Shown one piece after another: positions 38,679 to 46,546 of a stretch of DNA of 64,000 bases (position 1 is the first letter of the stretch; each line of letters starts with the position of its first letter). Made by a program: the position numbers and the translations under genes. The notes beneath the pieces were generated by a model, which did not search any database, was not told the origin of the DNA, and saw nothing but the letters and a program-made list of their open reading frames with translations. Source of the DNA: Paenilisteria newyorkensis. GTDB taxonomy: Bacteria; Bacillota; Bacilli; Lactobacillales; Listeriaceae. Where the stretch lies: the NCBI RefSeq assembly GCF_000766145.1, contig NZ_JNFB01000046.1:1-64000 (forward strand), in the 5' to 3' direction.

Positions 38679-39995
38679 ATGAATATAGTTGTAATTGGAA
38701 CGGGTTATGTTGGATTGGTGACTGGGACGGCGCTTGCGGAAGTGGGACATTGGGTGACGTGTGTGGATTTGGATGCGACAAAAGTGGCGCGAATGCGTGA
38801 TGGGGAGTCGCCGATTTATGAGCCGGGGCTTCGGGATTTGATGCGACAGAATATTTTGAAAGGGCGATTGGCGTTTGAGACGGAGCTTTCGAATGCGATG
38901 ACGGCGGATAGTGTGATTTTCATTGCGGTTGGGACGCCTCCTTGTGCGGATGGTTCGGCGAATTTGGATTATATTTTGGCGGCGGCTTGTGATGTTGCGC
39001 CATTCGTGCGGGCGGAGACGGTTGTCGTGACGAAGAGCACGGTTCCAGTTGGGACGAACGATCTGATTGCGGACACGATTGCGCTTGCTTGCGGGACGCG
39101 GCCGATGATGGTTTCGAATCCGGAGTTTTTGCGGGAAGGAAGCGCGATTCATGATACGTTTTATGGGGATCGGATGGTCGTTGGGACAGCGCATGAAGAA
39201 GCCGCGAGCGTGATGCGGGACATTTTTGAGCCGTTTTCGGTGCCTATTTTTGAGACGGATATTCGGAGCGCGGAGATGATTAAATATGCAGCGAATGCTT
39301 TTTTGGCGACGAAGATTAGTTTTATTAATGAAATGGCGGATATGTGTGAATGGAAAAATGCCGATATTGAAGCGGTGAGTGCTGGAATTGGCATGGATAA
39401 ACGGATTGGGAGTCAGTTTTTGCAGGCGGGAATTGGTTATGGTGGTTCGTGTTTTCCGAAAGATACGAGGGCGTTGCTTGCAATGGCGCGGGAAGAGGGC
39501 GCGAATTTGCCATTATTGGACGCGGTCGAAGCGGTGAATGCTGTGCGTTATGAAAAAATGGTGGAGCAGTTATTGACGATTCATGATGATTTGTGTGGGA
39601 AAAAAGTGGCTGTGCTAGGTTTGGCGTTCAAGCCGAATACGGATGATATGCGTGATGCGCCGTCGCTGAAAATTATTGCGCAATTGTTGGAGGCGGGTGC
39701 GAGTGTTGCGGCGTATGATCCGGTTGCGACGATGGAGGCGCGTGGTTTATTGCCGAGTTCGGTTGCCTTGCATGATGAGATTGATGCGGCTTTGTTCGAT
39801 GCGGAGGCGGCGATTATTGTGACGGAATGGCAGGAAGTGAAACAGCTGGATTTGACCGTTTTAAAAGCAGTGATGCGTGTGCCGGTTGTTATTGATGGAC
39901 GAAACTGTATGGACCAAAAACGGATGAAGGAAGCGGGCATTATTTATCGTTCGATTGGGCGGAATCATCATGTTAGAATGCCGGTTTTGAGGTGA
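38679..39995 (+). CDS. ugd: UDP-glucose 6-dehydrogenase
   Basis: 438 residues, UDP-glucose/GDP-mannose dehydrogenase family: GTGYVGLVTG Rossmann motif, FLREGSAI and the active site GYGGSCFPKD (Cys about residue 258). It makes UDP-glucuronate. ATG 38679 follows GGGAGAGG. It is only distantly like the wecC-type enzyme at the start of the same cluster, so the polymer may contain two uronic acids. Codons are strongly G/T-ending here. Confidence 0.93.
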   Translation: MNIVVIGTGYVGLVTGTALAEVGHWVTCVDLDATKVARMRDGESPIYEPGLRDLMRQNILKGRLAFETELSNAMTADSVIFIAVGTPPCADGSANLDYILAAACDVAPFVRAETVVVTKSTVPVGTNDLIADTIALACGTRPMMVSNPEFLREGSAIHDTFYGDRMVVGTAHEEAASVMRDIFEPFSVPIFETDIRSAEMIKYAANAFLATKISFINEMADMCEWKNADIEAVSAGIGMDKRIGSQFLQAGIGYGGSCFPKDTRALLAMAREEGANLPLLDAVEAVNAVRYEKMVEQLLTIHDDLCGKKVAVLGLAFKPNTDDMRDAPSLKIIAQLLEAGASVAAYDPVATMEARGLLPSSVALHDEIDAALFDAEAAIIVTEWQEVKQLDLTVLKAVMRVPVVIDGRNCMDQKRMKEAGIIYRSIGRNHHVRMPVLR

Positions 39996-40000
39996 TTATC

Positions 40001-40852
40001 GTGCTTATTATCAGTTGTATCATGCTACTTATCGCTGGAATCGCTTGGTATTACTTCTTTTATAAAGCAAGAGGGATTGTTCGGATTCAGCGGTTGCTTG
40101 AGGTGAAGGAAACGTATGCGGCGCAGATTCAAGGAAAGAAACGCTTTATTGTAGGCGGGAGCGATGTGCTTTACAGTTTTGATACCGCGTTTTTGAATGC
40201 GCAGGGAAACTTGCCACACGTGAATTTTGGCTTGAATGTTGGTTTGGGGATGCAATTTATTTTGGATGCAGCGATGAAAAATGCTAAATCAGGGGATGAA
40301 ATCGTGCTTTGTTTCGCTTATTCGCTTTATCACCGGCCAAATCATGATATTTTCGCGTATGAGTATTATCGGATGTATCGCCGCCATCAGTTGAAGCGCT
40401 TTTCACGAAAGGAACAACTTTACTATTTACTTGCCAATTTGAAATTAAATGCGAAATTTGTTGAGAAAAAATTCGAAATTAGCGAATGCGGCTCCTATCA
40501 GAATATCGCGTTTTCAGATTTAGCACCGAGTAAGAATAAACCGCTGCGTTTTCCAGATTATTTTGAGGAGACGGAGGCCATGCGGGCGTTAGATTGTTTT
40601 GTTAAACGGGCTAAAAAACGCAATATAGAGGTGAAAATAACGTATCCGAGTACGCTGGAATTTGATGTCTATGCCCAATCGAATTATATTGCGGATTTAA
40701 AAGCGTATTTGGAAGCTCGCTACACGGTCATTGGCTCGCCGAATGATTATTTTGTGCCACTTTCAGAGATTGCGAATTCGGTCTATCACGTCAACCAAAC
40801 AGGGCAGAAGCGGCGAACGGAACAATTTTTGCAAGAAGGGATGTTCAGATGA
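40001..40852 (+). CDS. Membrane-anchored SGNH-like protein of the EPS cluster
   Basis: About 283 residues with one N-terminal membrane segment and a globular remainder. RFIVGGSDVLYSFDT followed by NFGLNVGLG resembles block I and II of SGNH/DltD-like acyltransferases or esterases (Ser in GGSD). It may add or remove acyl groups on the polymer. This is inference. Start GTG 40001 has GAGGTG 6 nt upstream. A GTG at 39992 overlaps the ugd stop. The end overlaps the next gene by 4 bp (ATGA). Confidence 0.7.
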   Translation: MLIISCIMLLIAGIAWYYFFYKARGIVRIQRLLEVKETYAAQIQGKKRFIVGGSDVLYSFDTAFLNAQGNLPHVNFGLNVGLGMQFILDAAMKNAKSGDEIVLCFAYSLYHRPNHDIFAYEYYRMYRRHQLKRFSRKEQLYYLLANLKLNAKFVEKKFEISECGSYQNIAFSDLAPSKNKPLRFPDYFEETEAMRALDCFVKRAKKRNIEVKITYPSTLEFDVYAQSNYIADLKAYLEARYTVIGSPNDYFVPLSEIANSVYHVNQTGQKRRTEQFLQEGMFR

Positions 40853-42141
40853 AGCAGAAGATTACGATGTTACTTTTTAATAATTTCACGAATGATGCGC
40901 GGGTTTATAAAGAGGGGAAATCACTGGCAGATGCGGGTTATCTAGTTGATTTGATATGTGTGCAGGAGGTCGGAAAAATGCCGCTACCGCGCGCGGAAGA
41001 GGTACAACCGGGATTTCAGGTGACACGAGTGAGCGGCAAGAGCGGGCTGATTGGGATTTCGTGTATTCTCGTGGGATTACTCCTTTTAAGCATGACGTTA
41101 GGTTCACTGATTGCAACGATTCTAAGCGTATGTCTCCTCGCCATCTGGCTGATTCCAAAAGTGCGGAGGCTAGCAAATATGGCGTTACTCATTGCTGAAA
41201 TGACACGCATGGCTCGCGGCAGAAAAACTGATTTCTATCACGCACACGATTTGAATACGTTGCCACAAGCACAGATTGCTGCAAAATGGCGAATCAAAAA
41301 AAAGCCACTTATTTATGACTCCCACGAAGTTCAAACGAGTCGCGAAGGCTACCACGGCGCGATTCATGGCTGGATTGAGAGATTTTACATCAAGACGATC
41401 GATTTTATGATTGTCGAAAATGATACCCGAGCGGAATACAATGAAAAAATATACGGTTTTCTGCCGAGCGTTGTGCATAACTATCCAGAACTTGATGCAA
41501 CACCAAGGAAAGTCACCTCGCTACATCAAAAATTAAACCTACCAAAAAACGAACTAATTTTACTCTATCAGGGCGTCATGAATCCAGGGCGCGGTCTAGA
41601 AAAACTCGTAACGGCAGCACCACTTTTCAAAAAAGGAACGCTCGTTTTTATCGGGGATGGCCGTCAAAAAGCAGAACTGGAAACAATGGTGGTGAAGCAA
41701 GGTTTGACCGATAAAGTGAAGTTCGTCAACAAAGTCCCACTTGCGGACCTAAAAAGCTATACCGAACAAGCTTATCTCGGTTTTCAAGTATTGAACAACA
41801 CATGCTTCAACCACTATTCCGCGTCATCCAACAAACTATTCGAATACATTGCCGCAAGCGTGCCAGTCATTGCCTGCGATTTTCCTGAAATCAAAAAAGT
41901 GGTGCAGGGCGATCAAGTTGGCCTATGCGTCGATTCCCACGATCCGGCGTCGATTGCAAAAGGTGTCAACGCTATCATCGCCAACCCATTGCACTACGCC
42001 GAACTCAAAGCAAACATAACCACAATCAAAGAAAAATACATCTGGGAGAACGAACAGCATCGTTTACTCAACTACTACGCAAAATTAGGAGGAATCCCCC
42101 ATCAAAAACGACAAAATCAGCATTATTATGCCAACGTATAA
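40849..42141 (+). CDS. Glycosyltransferase family 4
   Basis: 430 residues. The GT4 C-terminal nucleotide-binding pattern is seen (LLYQGVMNPGRGLEKL, FIGDG, FEYIAASVPVIACDF with the conserved Glu). An unusual hydrophobic hairpin at about 64-105 should tether the N-terminal domain to the membrane. It is coupled to the previous gene by ATGA. Codon use shifts inside this gene from G/T-rich to A/C-rich. Confidence 0.92.
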   Translation: MKQKITMLLFNNFTNDARVYKEGKSLADAGYLVDLICVQEVGKMPLPRAEEVQPGFQVTRVSGKSGLIGISCILVGLLLLSMTLGSLIATILSVCLLAIWLIPKVRRLANMALLIAEMTRMARGRKTDFYHAHDLNTLPQAQIAAKWRIKKKPLIYDSHEVQTSREGYHGAIHGWIERFYIKTIDFMIVENDTRAEYNEKIYGFLPSVVHNYPELDATPRKVTSLHQKLNLPKNELILLYQGVMNPGRGLEKLVTAAPLFKKGTLVFIGDGRQKAELETMVVKQGLTDKVKFVNKVPLADLKSYTEQAYLGFQVLNNTCFNHYSASSNKLFEYIAASVPVIACDFPEIKKVVQGDQVGLCVDSHDPASIAKGVNAIIANPLHYAELKANITTIKEKYIWENEQHRLLNYYAKLGGIPHQKRQNQHYYANV

Positions 42142-42844
42142 TAGCGCTAACACAGTTGAGAAATCCATTCAAAGCGTTCTTGGGCAGTCATATCAAGATT
42201 TCGAACTGCTTATCATCGATGACTGCTCGAGTGATGCGACGTGCAGCATTATCGAGCAAATGACAGACCAGCGAATTCAACTTATTCAACTACCCAAAAA
42301 TAGCGGATCAGCCATTGCACGAAATACAGGCATCCAAGCCGCAACTGGCAGATACATCGCCTTTCTCGATAGCGACGACAGCTGGCACCCTGAAAAACTA
42401 GCACGCCAGCACACATTTATGGCGGCAAACAACATCGGATTCAGCTTCACTGCTTACTACCGCAACGAAACAAGCGGAAAACAACGACTTGTTCCAGCAC
42501 CAGCCGAAATGACGTATAAAAAACTACTCCGAAACACGATTATCGGTTGCTTGACCGTCATGATTGACTGCACTATTGTTGGGACTTTTTCGATGCCAAA
42601 TATCCGCACGAGGCAAGATACAGCAACCTGGCTAGCTATTTTAAAAACGGGAATTCACGCGTATGGACTCAATGAAGGGCTTGCCTATTACGAAGTCCAA
42701 GCGAATACCCTATCCGCGAACAAAACCAAAATGCTTGGGCAAACGTGGAAAATGTACCGCGAACAAGAAAAACTGACCTATATCCAAACAGTATATAATT
42801 TCACAGGTTATGTTTACCAGGCAATCAAAAAACGTATCAGTTAG
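42128..42844 (+). CDS. Glycosyltransferase family 2
   Basis: 238 residues from the first ATG, GT-A fold with IIDDCSSD and the FLDSDDSW metal-binding motif. Starting at this ATG clips the first beta strand of the fold. The frame continues upstream as IKNDKISII to a TAG. The good ribosome site AGGAGG (42087-42092) sits 8 nt before an ATC codon (42101), where an ATG would be expected. The real start is therefore uncertain. It overlaps the GT4 gene. Confidence 0.88.
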   Translation: MPTYNSANTVEKSIQSVLGQSYQDFELLIIDDCSSDATCSIIEQMTDQRIQLIQLPKNSGSAIARNTGIQAATGRYIAFLDSDDSWHPEKLARQHTFMAANNIGFSFTAYYRNETSGKQRLVPAPAEMTYKKLLRNTIIGCLTVMIDCTIVGTFSMPNIRTRQDTATWLAILKTGIHAYGLNEGLAYYEVQANTLSANKTKMLGQTWKMYREQEKLTYIQTVYNFTGYVYQAIKKRIS

Positions 42845-42857
42845 GAAGGTGAAATAC

Positions 42858-43619
42858 ATGATAAAAAAACTATTTGCCAAACTCTATTTTCAGCTTATTG
42901 GACGAACAGCGACACAATCCAATGGTGTAAAACTGCACTATCTACTTCAAAAAGATAGCACGAGTCGCGACCTCTTCGTTATTTTCAGCGCTTTCCCTAG
43001 AGCAGGAATGTCCTCGACTTACAATTACGTCAACACATTAAAGGAAGTCTCAGGCAACAAACTGTTCATTCTAGATAACTTTGGACACCAAAAACGCGGC
43101 GTATACTACCTTTGCGAGCAGGGAAATTTTCAGATTCGAGATGCAGTCGAGGAGCTCATCACAACGACAGCCCAGAAAATGAAAGCAACACAAACAACAT
43201 ACATCGGCTCAAGTAAAGGCGGTTACGCAGCACTTTATTTCGGTTTTCGGATGAGAGCTACAAACATCATTTCCGGCGCACCGCAATATTTTCTCTCAAC
43301 CTACCTCCAGTCGGAGCCAGAACGCATGCCAACACTTAAAGCAATGCTCGGTAAATTTACGGAAACGAAGCTACATCAATTGGATACAATGCTAAAAGAA
43401 ACCATCACGATAACGAATGCACCGAACGTTTACCTGCATTATTCCAATCAAGAACACACTTATAAAAGTCATATCGAGCCACTTCTGGTACAGCTAACCA
43501 TGGAAAAAGTCAAAACAGAACAAGACATCAAAAAGTACACCTCACATGCCGACGTACGAGGTCATTTTCCGCCTTACCTATTGCAAACAATTGCAAAAAT
43601 AAGAGGTGAAGCATCATGA
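42858..43619 (+). CDS. Alpha/beta-hydrolase-like protein of the EPS cluster
   Basis: 253 residues. GSSKGGYAAL is a nucleophile-elbow motif (Ser in GxSxGG) of serine hydrolases, preceded by a DNFG strand. It resembles Asp2-like and capsule-associated hydrolases. It could deacetylate or acylate the glycan or act on its lipid carrier, but no substrate can be read from sequence. AGGAAGGTG is 7 nt before the ATG. It overlaps the next gene by 4 bp. Confidence 0.72.
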   Translation: MIKKLFAKLYFQLIGRTATQSNGVKLHYLLQKDSTSRDLFVIFSAFPRAGMSSTYNYVNTLKEVSGNKLFILDNFGHQKRGVYYLCEQGNFQIRDAVEELITTTAQKMKATQTTYIGSSKGGYAALYFGFRMRATNIISGAPQYFLSTYLQSEPERMPTLKAMLGKFTETKLHQLDTMLKETITITNAPNVYLHYSNQEHTYKSHIEPLLVQLTMEKVKTEQDIKKYTSHADVRGHFPPYLLQTIAKIRGEAS

Positions 43620-43843
43620 ATCGTCAAGAAGAACTAATGATTTTTTTAAATCGAGAATTTTTATCCCGGCAAGAAGCCATCGAACACCTAGGCGTCTCAA
43701 AACAATGCTTTCACTCCTTGGTAACCCGTGGCAAAATCACAAAAATAAAAAAAGGCTCCGCCGTCTTATTTTACCGATACGAAATCGAAAATAGAAAACA
43801 GGACGCAGGCGAGCTACGAAAAAAATATCGACCATTTCAATAA
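43616..43843 (+). CDS. Small helix-turn-helix protein
   Basis: 75 residues with an excisionase/MerR-like HTH (LSRQEAIEHLGVSKQCFHSLV, residues about 16-36, then a basic wing). ATG overlaps the hydrolase stop (ATGA) with GAGGTGA upstream, so it is the last gene of the operon. It may bind DNA and control the operon. It is too small for a firm family call. Confidence 0.75.
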   Translation: MNRQEELMIFLNREFLSRQEAIEHLGVSKQCFHSLVTRGKITKIKKGSAVLFYRYEIENRKQDAGELRKKYRPFQ

Positions 43844-43848
43844 AAAGG

Positions 43849-43879
43849 AAAAGTCGGTTATATCAATGGCCGACTTTTT
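43849..43879 (+). terminator. Terminator of the exopolysaccharide operon
   Basis: AAAAGTCGG pairs with CCGACTTTT around a loop of 12 nt, followed by T. The remaining gap to 44109 is AT-rich and holds only the promoter region of the decayed regulator gene. Confidence 0.85.
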
Positions 43880-44109
43880 CAAATGTTTCGCAAAAGGCTC
43901 CTTTTATTGCATAATGAAAATTTCAGACACAATTTAGACACATTTATACTCGTTGAACGCCAATCGTTTAGGGTCGCAAATAACAAAATTAAGCTTATAA
44001 TGCACATAATCCTGAAAATCATTTGCAAAATAGTGTTTTTTCGCTCTTTCCTGTTAAAAAATTATGCATTATGCTAAATAATGTAGTTCAGATGAAAGGG
44101 AGGTTTCCT

Positions 44110-44383
44110 ATGGATTTCCTCTTACTAGAGCTATCCAATATTACAACAAGTTAACAACCAGAAGCAAAACAAGCAATTAATCAACGCTATTTGGATGGAG
44201 AATAATTTTATTTTCCACAATATTTTTTAATCTACTCATTATGAATATGTGGCACTTGGGCATGCAGAATTAGTGGTTTATGGAACAAAAAGGGTGTTAC
44301 AAAAACTTTCGCAACATCCATTTTTTCTGGATTTCTAAAAAGGAAAAGTAATTTTGGTTGATAAATCAGATAATTCAGATTAA
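44110..44383 (+). pseudogene. Decayed PrfA/Crp-like regulator gene
   Basis: The start ATGGATTTCCTC, its GGGAGG ribosome site and the upstream region match the gene at 20433. Read onward, short pieces of the same protein follow in order: LLELSNI, QQVNN, NAIWMENNFIFHNIF, a stop, HYEYVALGHAELVVYG, VLQKLSQHPFFLDF and a C-terminal KGKVILVDKSDNSD. Internal deletions and at least two stops rule out function. It is a remnant of a third paralogue. Confidence 0.88.
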
Positions 44384-44458
44384 AAAAAACGAACATTAAG
44401 CGGAAAGTATTATGTACATATAAAACAAGACGAGAAAAACAAATATAGCCACCAAAAT

Positions 44459-44515
44459 AAAAAAGCCCTATTATACTGTTTACCGCTCTGAAATAAGCAC
44501 AGGATAATAGAGCCA
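44459..44515 (-). terminator. Terminator of the regulator gene at 44525
   Basis: Read leftward, GCTCTATTAT with CCTGT pairs with ACAG and ATAATAGGGC across a loop of about 20 nt, then TTTTTT. Confidence 0.7.
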
Positions 44516-44524
44516 CTTTTCAAC

Positions 44525-45196
44525 CTAGTAACCACAAGAATCATGCAAAAAATCAATATCCAGAATAACAATCTTGCCTTCCTTGCTATACGTAATCACA
44601 TTTTCTTTTTGCAATTCCGACATCACGTAAGACACGCGCGTCCGACTCACATTCGCCACATTTGCTAATATTTCATGCGTAATATATTTAGGAATACTAT
44701 ACGTGTTGTCCCATGGATTAATACCACGAAAACTATGAATGATAGACAGAATATAATAAATTTTTTCTTTCAAATTTAGTCCTAACATTCTAGCCGCACT
44801 ATCTTTCCAAAATAATTCACGTTGAATATTTCTAAGGAAAAGCTCGTTCTTAAGATCATCAGGATAAGCCTCCAAAGCCGACAAAGGAATCTTCAAACCG
44901 CGAATATTGCCAAGTGTTGTATATTCAAAATAATCATCAAAATAAAAAATATTGGGAAGTAAGCCGATAAAGGAATTGCGCGTATAGAAATTATCATACA
45001 GCATCTTGCCTAGCGGAGAAATATGATATTTAAGGACAACACCTTCATAAACCAGAAAGGCATACTTCTCTAAATCAACCTGAAATAAACCAGGCCCCTC
45101 AAAGAAAAACTCCTGCGTACCTGCATGATTAGCCGCATACTCTGAAAACTTAGAATTAACACCAAACAGTTCTTTGTGAAACTGTATAAAGTTCAT
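44525..45196 (-). CDS. Crp/Fnr-family regulator, PrfA-like
   Basis: 223 residues: N-terminal cyclic-nucleotide-type barrel (about 20-115), long dimer helix (about 120-140) and a C-terminal winged HTH (THEILANVANVSRTRVSYV) with IPKYITHEILA, closest in style to PrfA of the genes here. GGAGG is 8 nt before the ATG at 45196. A farther ATG at 45202 is too close to it. A promoter-like TATAAT lies at 45243-45248 on the minus strand. It is a good candidate to bind the PrfA-box-like sites at 46.0-46.5 kb. Confidence 0.85.
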   Translation of the reverse strand: MNFIQFHKELFGVNSKFSEYAANHAGTQEFFFEGPGLFQVDLEKYAFLVYEGVVLKYHISPLGKMLYDNFYTRNSFIGLLPNIFYFDDYFEYTTLGNIRGLKIPLSALEAYPDDLKNELFLRNIQRELFWKDSAARMLGLNLKEKIYYILSIIHSFRGINPWDNTYSIPKYITHEILANVANVSRTRVSYVMSELQKENVITYSKEGKIVILDIDFLHDSCGY

Positions 45197-45324
45197 GACC
45201 ATGACCTCCTCGCAAATTTCAGCATGTGAATCTTTCATAGTTATTATACAACAAAGAGACACCAAACTGTTAAAAATAGCCTCCTTTTACATATCATTGC
45301 GCACATCCGTATAGGCTATATTAT

Positions 45325-45969
45325 CTAATCTTGAATAAATAAGTGCTGTTCTCTTTTGATGATACGTTTCTCATGTTTCAAGTCTATCAAGGCTTTTTTT
45401 ATTGTAGCAGGCGTGGCTTGGCAACATTTCGATAATAGCAAACTATTGACGCGCTTTGGCACCATATAGCCATCTGGATGTTTTTTCGAGAAACGCTTCA
45501 TCACATCTAAGACACGCTCGCGAATATTCTTCGTCAACATATAGGAAAACTGGAAAAACTCCTCTTGTTGACGCTTATTATATTCAATCAAAAAATCTGG
45601 AAAAAACGGTTCCTTAGAAAGCGTATCTAAAACAGCGCGCGCATCAAAAATGGCCACCTCGACGTCACCGATTGCTAAGTATTCGTATTGACTTTGCTGA
45701 AAAACATTATGGAATAGAACATCATCTTTCGACCAAATCGCGTTCACACTGATTTTACAAATGTCCGCATTATTGACTTGCTGTAATAAAACGCCTTGTG
45801 TGATATGAATAATCTTCTCCGCATTTTCTATGTTTAAGGATTGATAACTCTTTAATGTTTGAATTTGACATATATCAGGATGCCACGTATCAAGTTCTGT
45901 CATCTCAAGCAATGATACTAATAAGTTAGGTTTTTTTATTAATAAATCGTGCACATGTAAAAAATCCAT
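45325..45969 (-). CDS. PrfA/Crp-like transcriptional regulator (paralogue of 20433)
   Basis: 214 residues starting MDFLHVHDLLI, aligned end to end with the gene at 20433 (QQVNNADICKISVNAIW, EYLAIGDVEVAIFDARAVL, LLLSKCCQATPATIKKALIDL as the C-terminal HTH). Start at 45969 fits the paralogue; upstream ATGs lack a ribosome site. A PrfA-box-like site (46041-46054) stands 22 nt before a -10-like TACTGT on this strand, so it may be autoregulated or controlled by its neighbour. Confidence 0.82.
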   Translation of the reverse strand: MDFLHVHDLLIKKPNLLVSLLEMTELDTWHPDICQIQTLKSYQSLNIENAEKIIHITQGVLLQQVNNADICKISVNAIWSKDDVLFHNVFQQSQYEYLAIGDVEVAIFDARAVLDTLSKEPFFPDFLIEYNKRQQEEFFQFSYMLTKNIRERVLDVMKRFSKKHPDGYMVPKRVNSLLLSKCCQATPATIKKALIDLKHEKRIIKREQHLFIQD

Positions 45970-46012
45970 TCTTCCTACCCACTCCATTCCCATTCGGATT
46001 TACTGCTAGTTT

Positions 46013-46054
46013 ACAGTAACACATATAAATAGAGGAGATTGTAACATATGTTGC
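46013..46054 (-). promoter_or_regulatory. PrfA-type promoter of the regulator at 45325
   Basis: GTAACATATGTTGC (46041-46054) resembles the PrfA box. On the minus strand a 22-nt gap follows, then TACTGT (46013-46018). That is the distance seen in PrfA-activated promoters (box centred near -41.5). Confidence 0.55.
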
Positions 46055-46224
46055 CCGCGATTTAATGTAAAAAAATTTCTACGTAAGCTGATCATTTTAC
46101 CCAAGAATGAAAACTATTATATAGAAGAAAAAGAACTATTACGCGTCGAAAAGCCTTGGTAACACGTGTAAGTGAGGCGATTTTTTTGTCACCGTCCGTT
46201 CATTCATCCGTTTTTATGAGTTCT

Positions 46225-46266
46225 GTAACCTTTGTTACAAAACACCAGTAGGAATCGTGTTATTCT
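46225..46266 (+). promoter_or_regulatory. PrfA-type promoter, distal, upstream of the adhesin
   Basis: GTAACCTTTGTTAC (46225-46238), 22 nt, then TATTCT (46261-46266). Transcription would start near 46273, at AAGGGAGG. No gene starts right after it, so it would give a leader of about 270 nt for the adhesin gene or a short RNA. Confidence 0.55.
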
Positions 46267-46440
46267 CTTCAAGGGAGGAAAACAGCAATACACCTACACG
46301 TATGTAACGATATGCTAGCCAATGCGAAAATACCCTAATTTAACTTTGTCGCTTCATCATGCCTAACCATTTTTCCAAAAGGGACACTTCACGTAAAGCA
46401 AAATCAAAATAGCAGGTATGAAACGAAAAAAAAGCATCGA

Positions 46441-46482
46441 GTAACATATGTTACATCACAAAATTAGGTTTATATATATACT
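46441..46482 (+). promoter_or_regulatory. PrfA-type promoter of the large adhesin
   Basis: GTAACATATGTTAC (46441-46454) is a perfect palindrome that matches the PrfA box except at its outer bases. TATACT (46477-46482) lies exactly 22 nt downstream, predicting a start near 46489 with the box centred at -41.5. No good -35 element is present, as expected for an activator-dependent promoter. Confidence 0.65.
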
Positions 46483-46493
46483 AGTAATTGAGA

Positions 46494-46516
46494 CAGGCAG
46501 TCAGGCAGTCAGGCAT
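46494..46516 (+). repeat. 8-bp tandem repeat in the adhesin leader
   Basis: CAGGCAGT occurs twice in a row and is followed by CAGGCAT, just after the predicted transcription start and about 30 nt before the start codon. Confidence 0.8.
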
Positions 46517-46546
46517 TACCAAATTCGAAATATCAGGAGGAAATGA

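Noticed and set aside
43883-44077. 64-codon frame before the regulator relic
   Set aside because: AT-rich, no ribosome site, and overlaps the conserved promoter-like region of the pseudogene.
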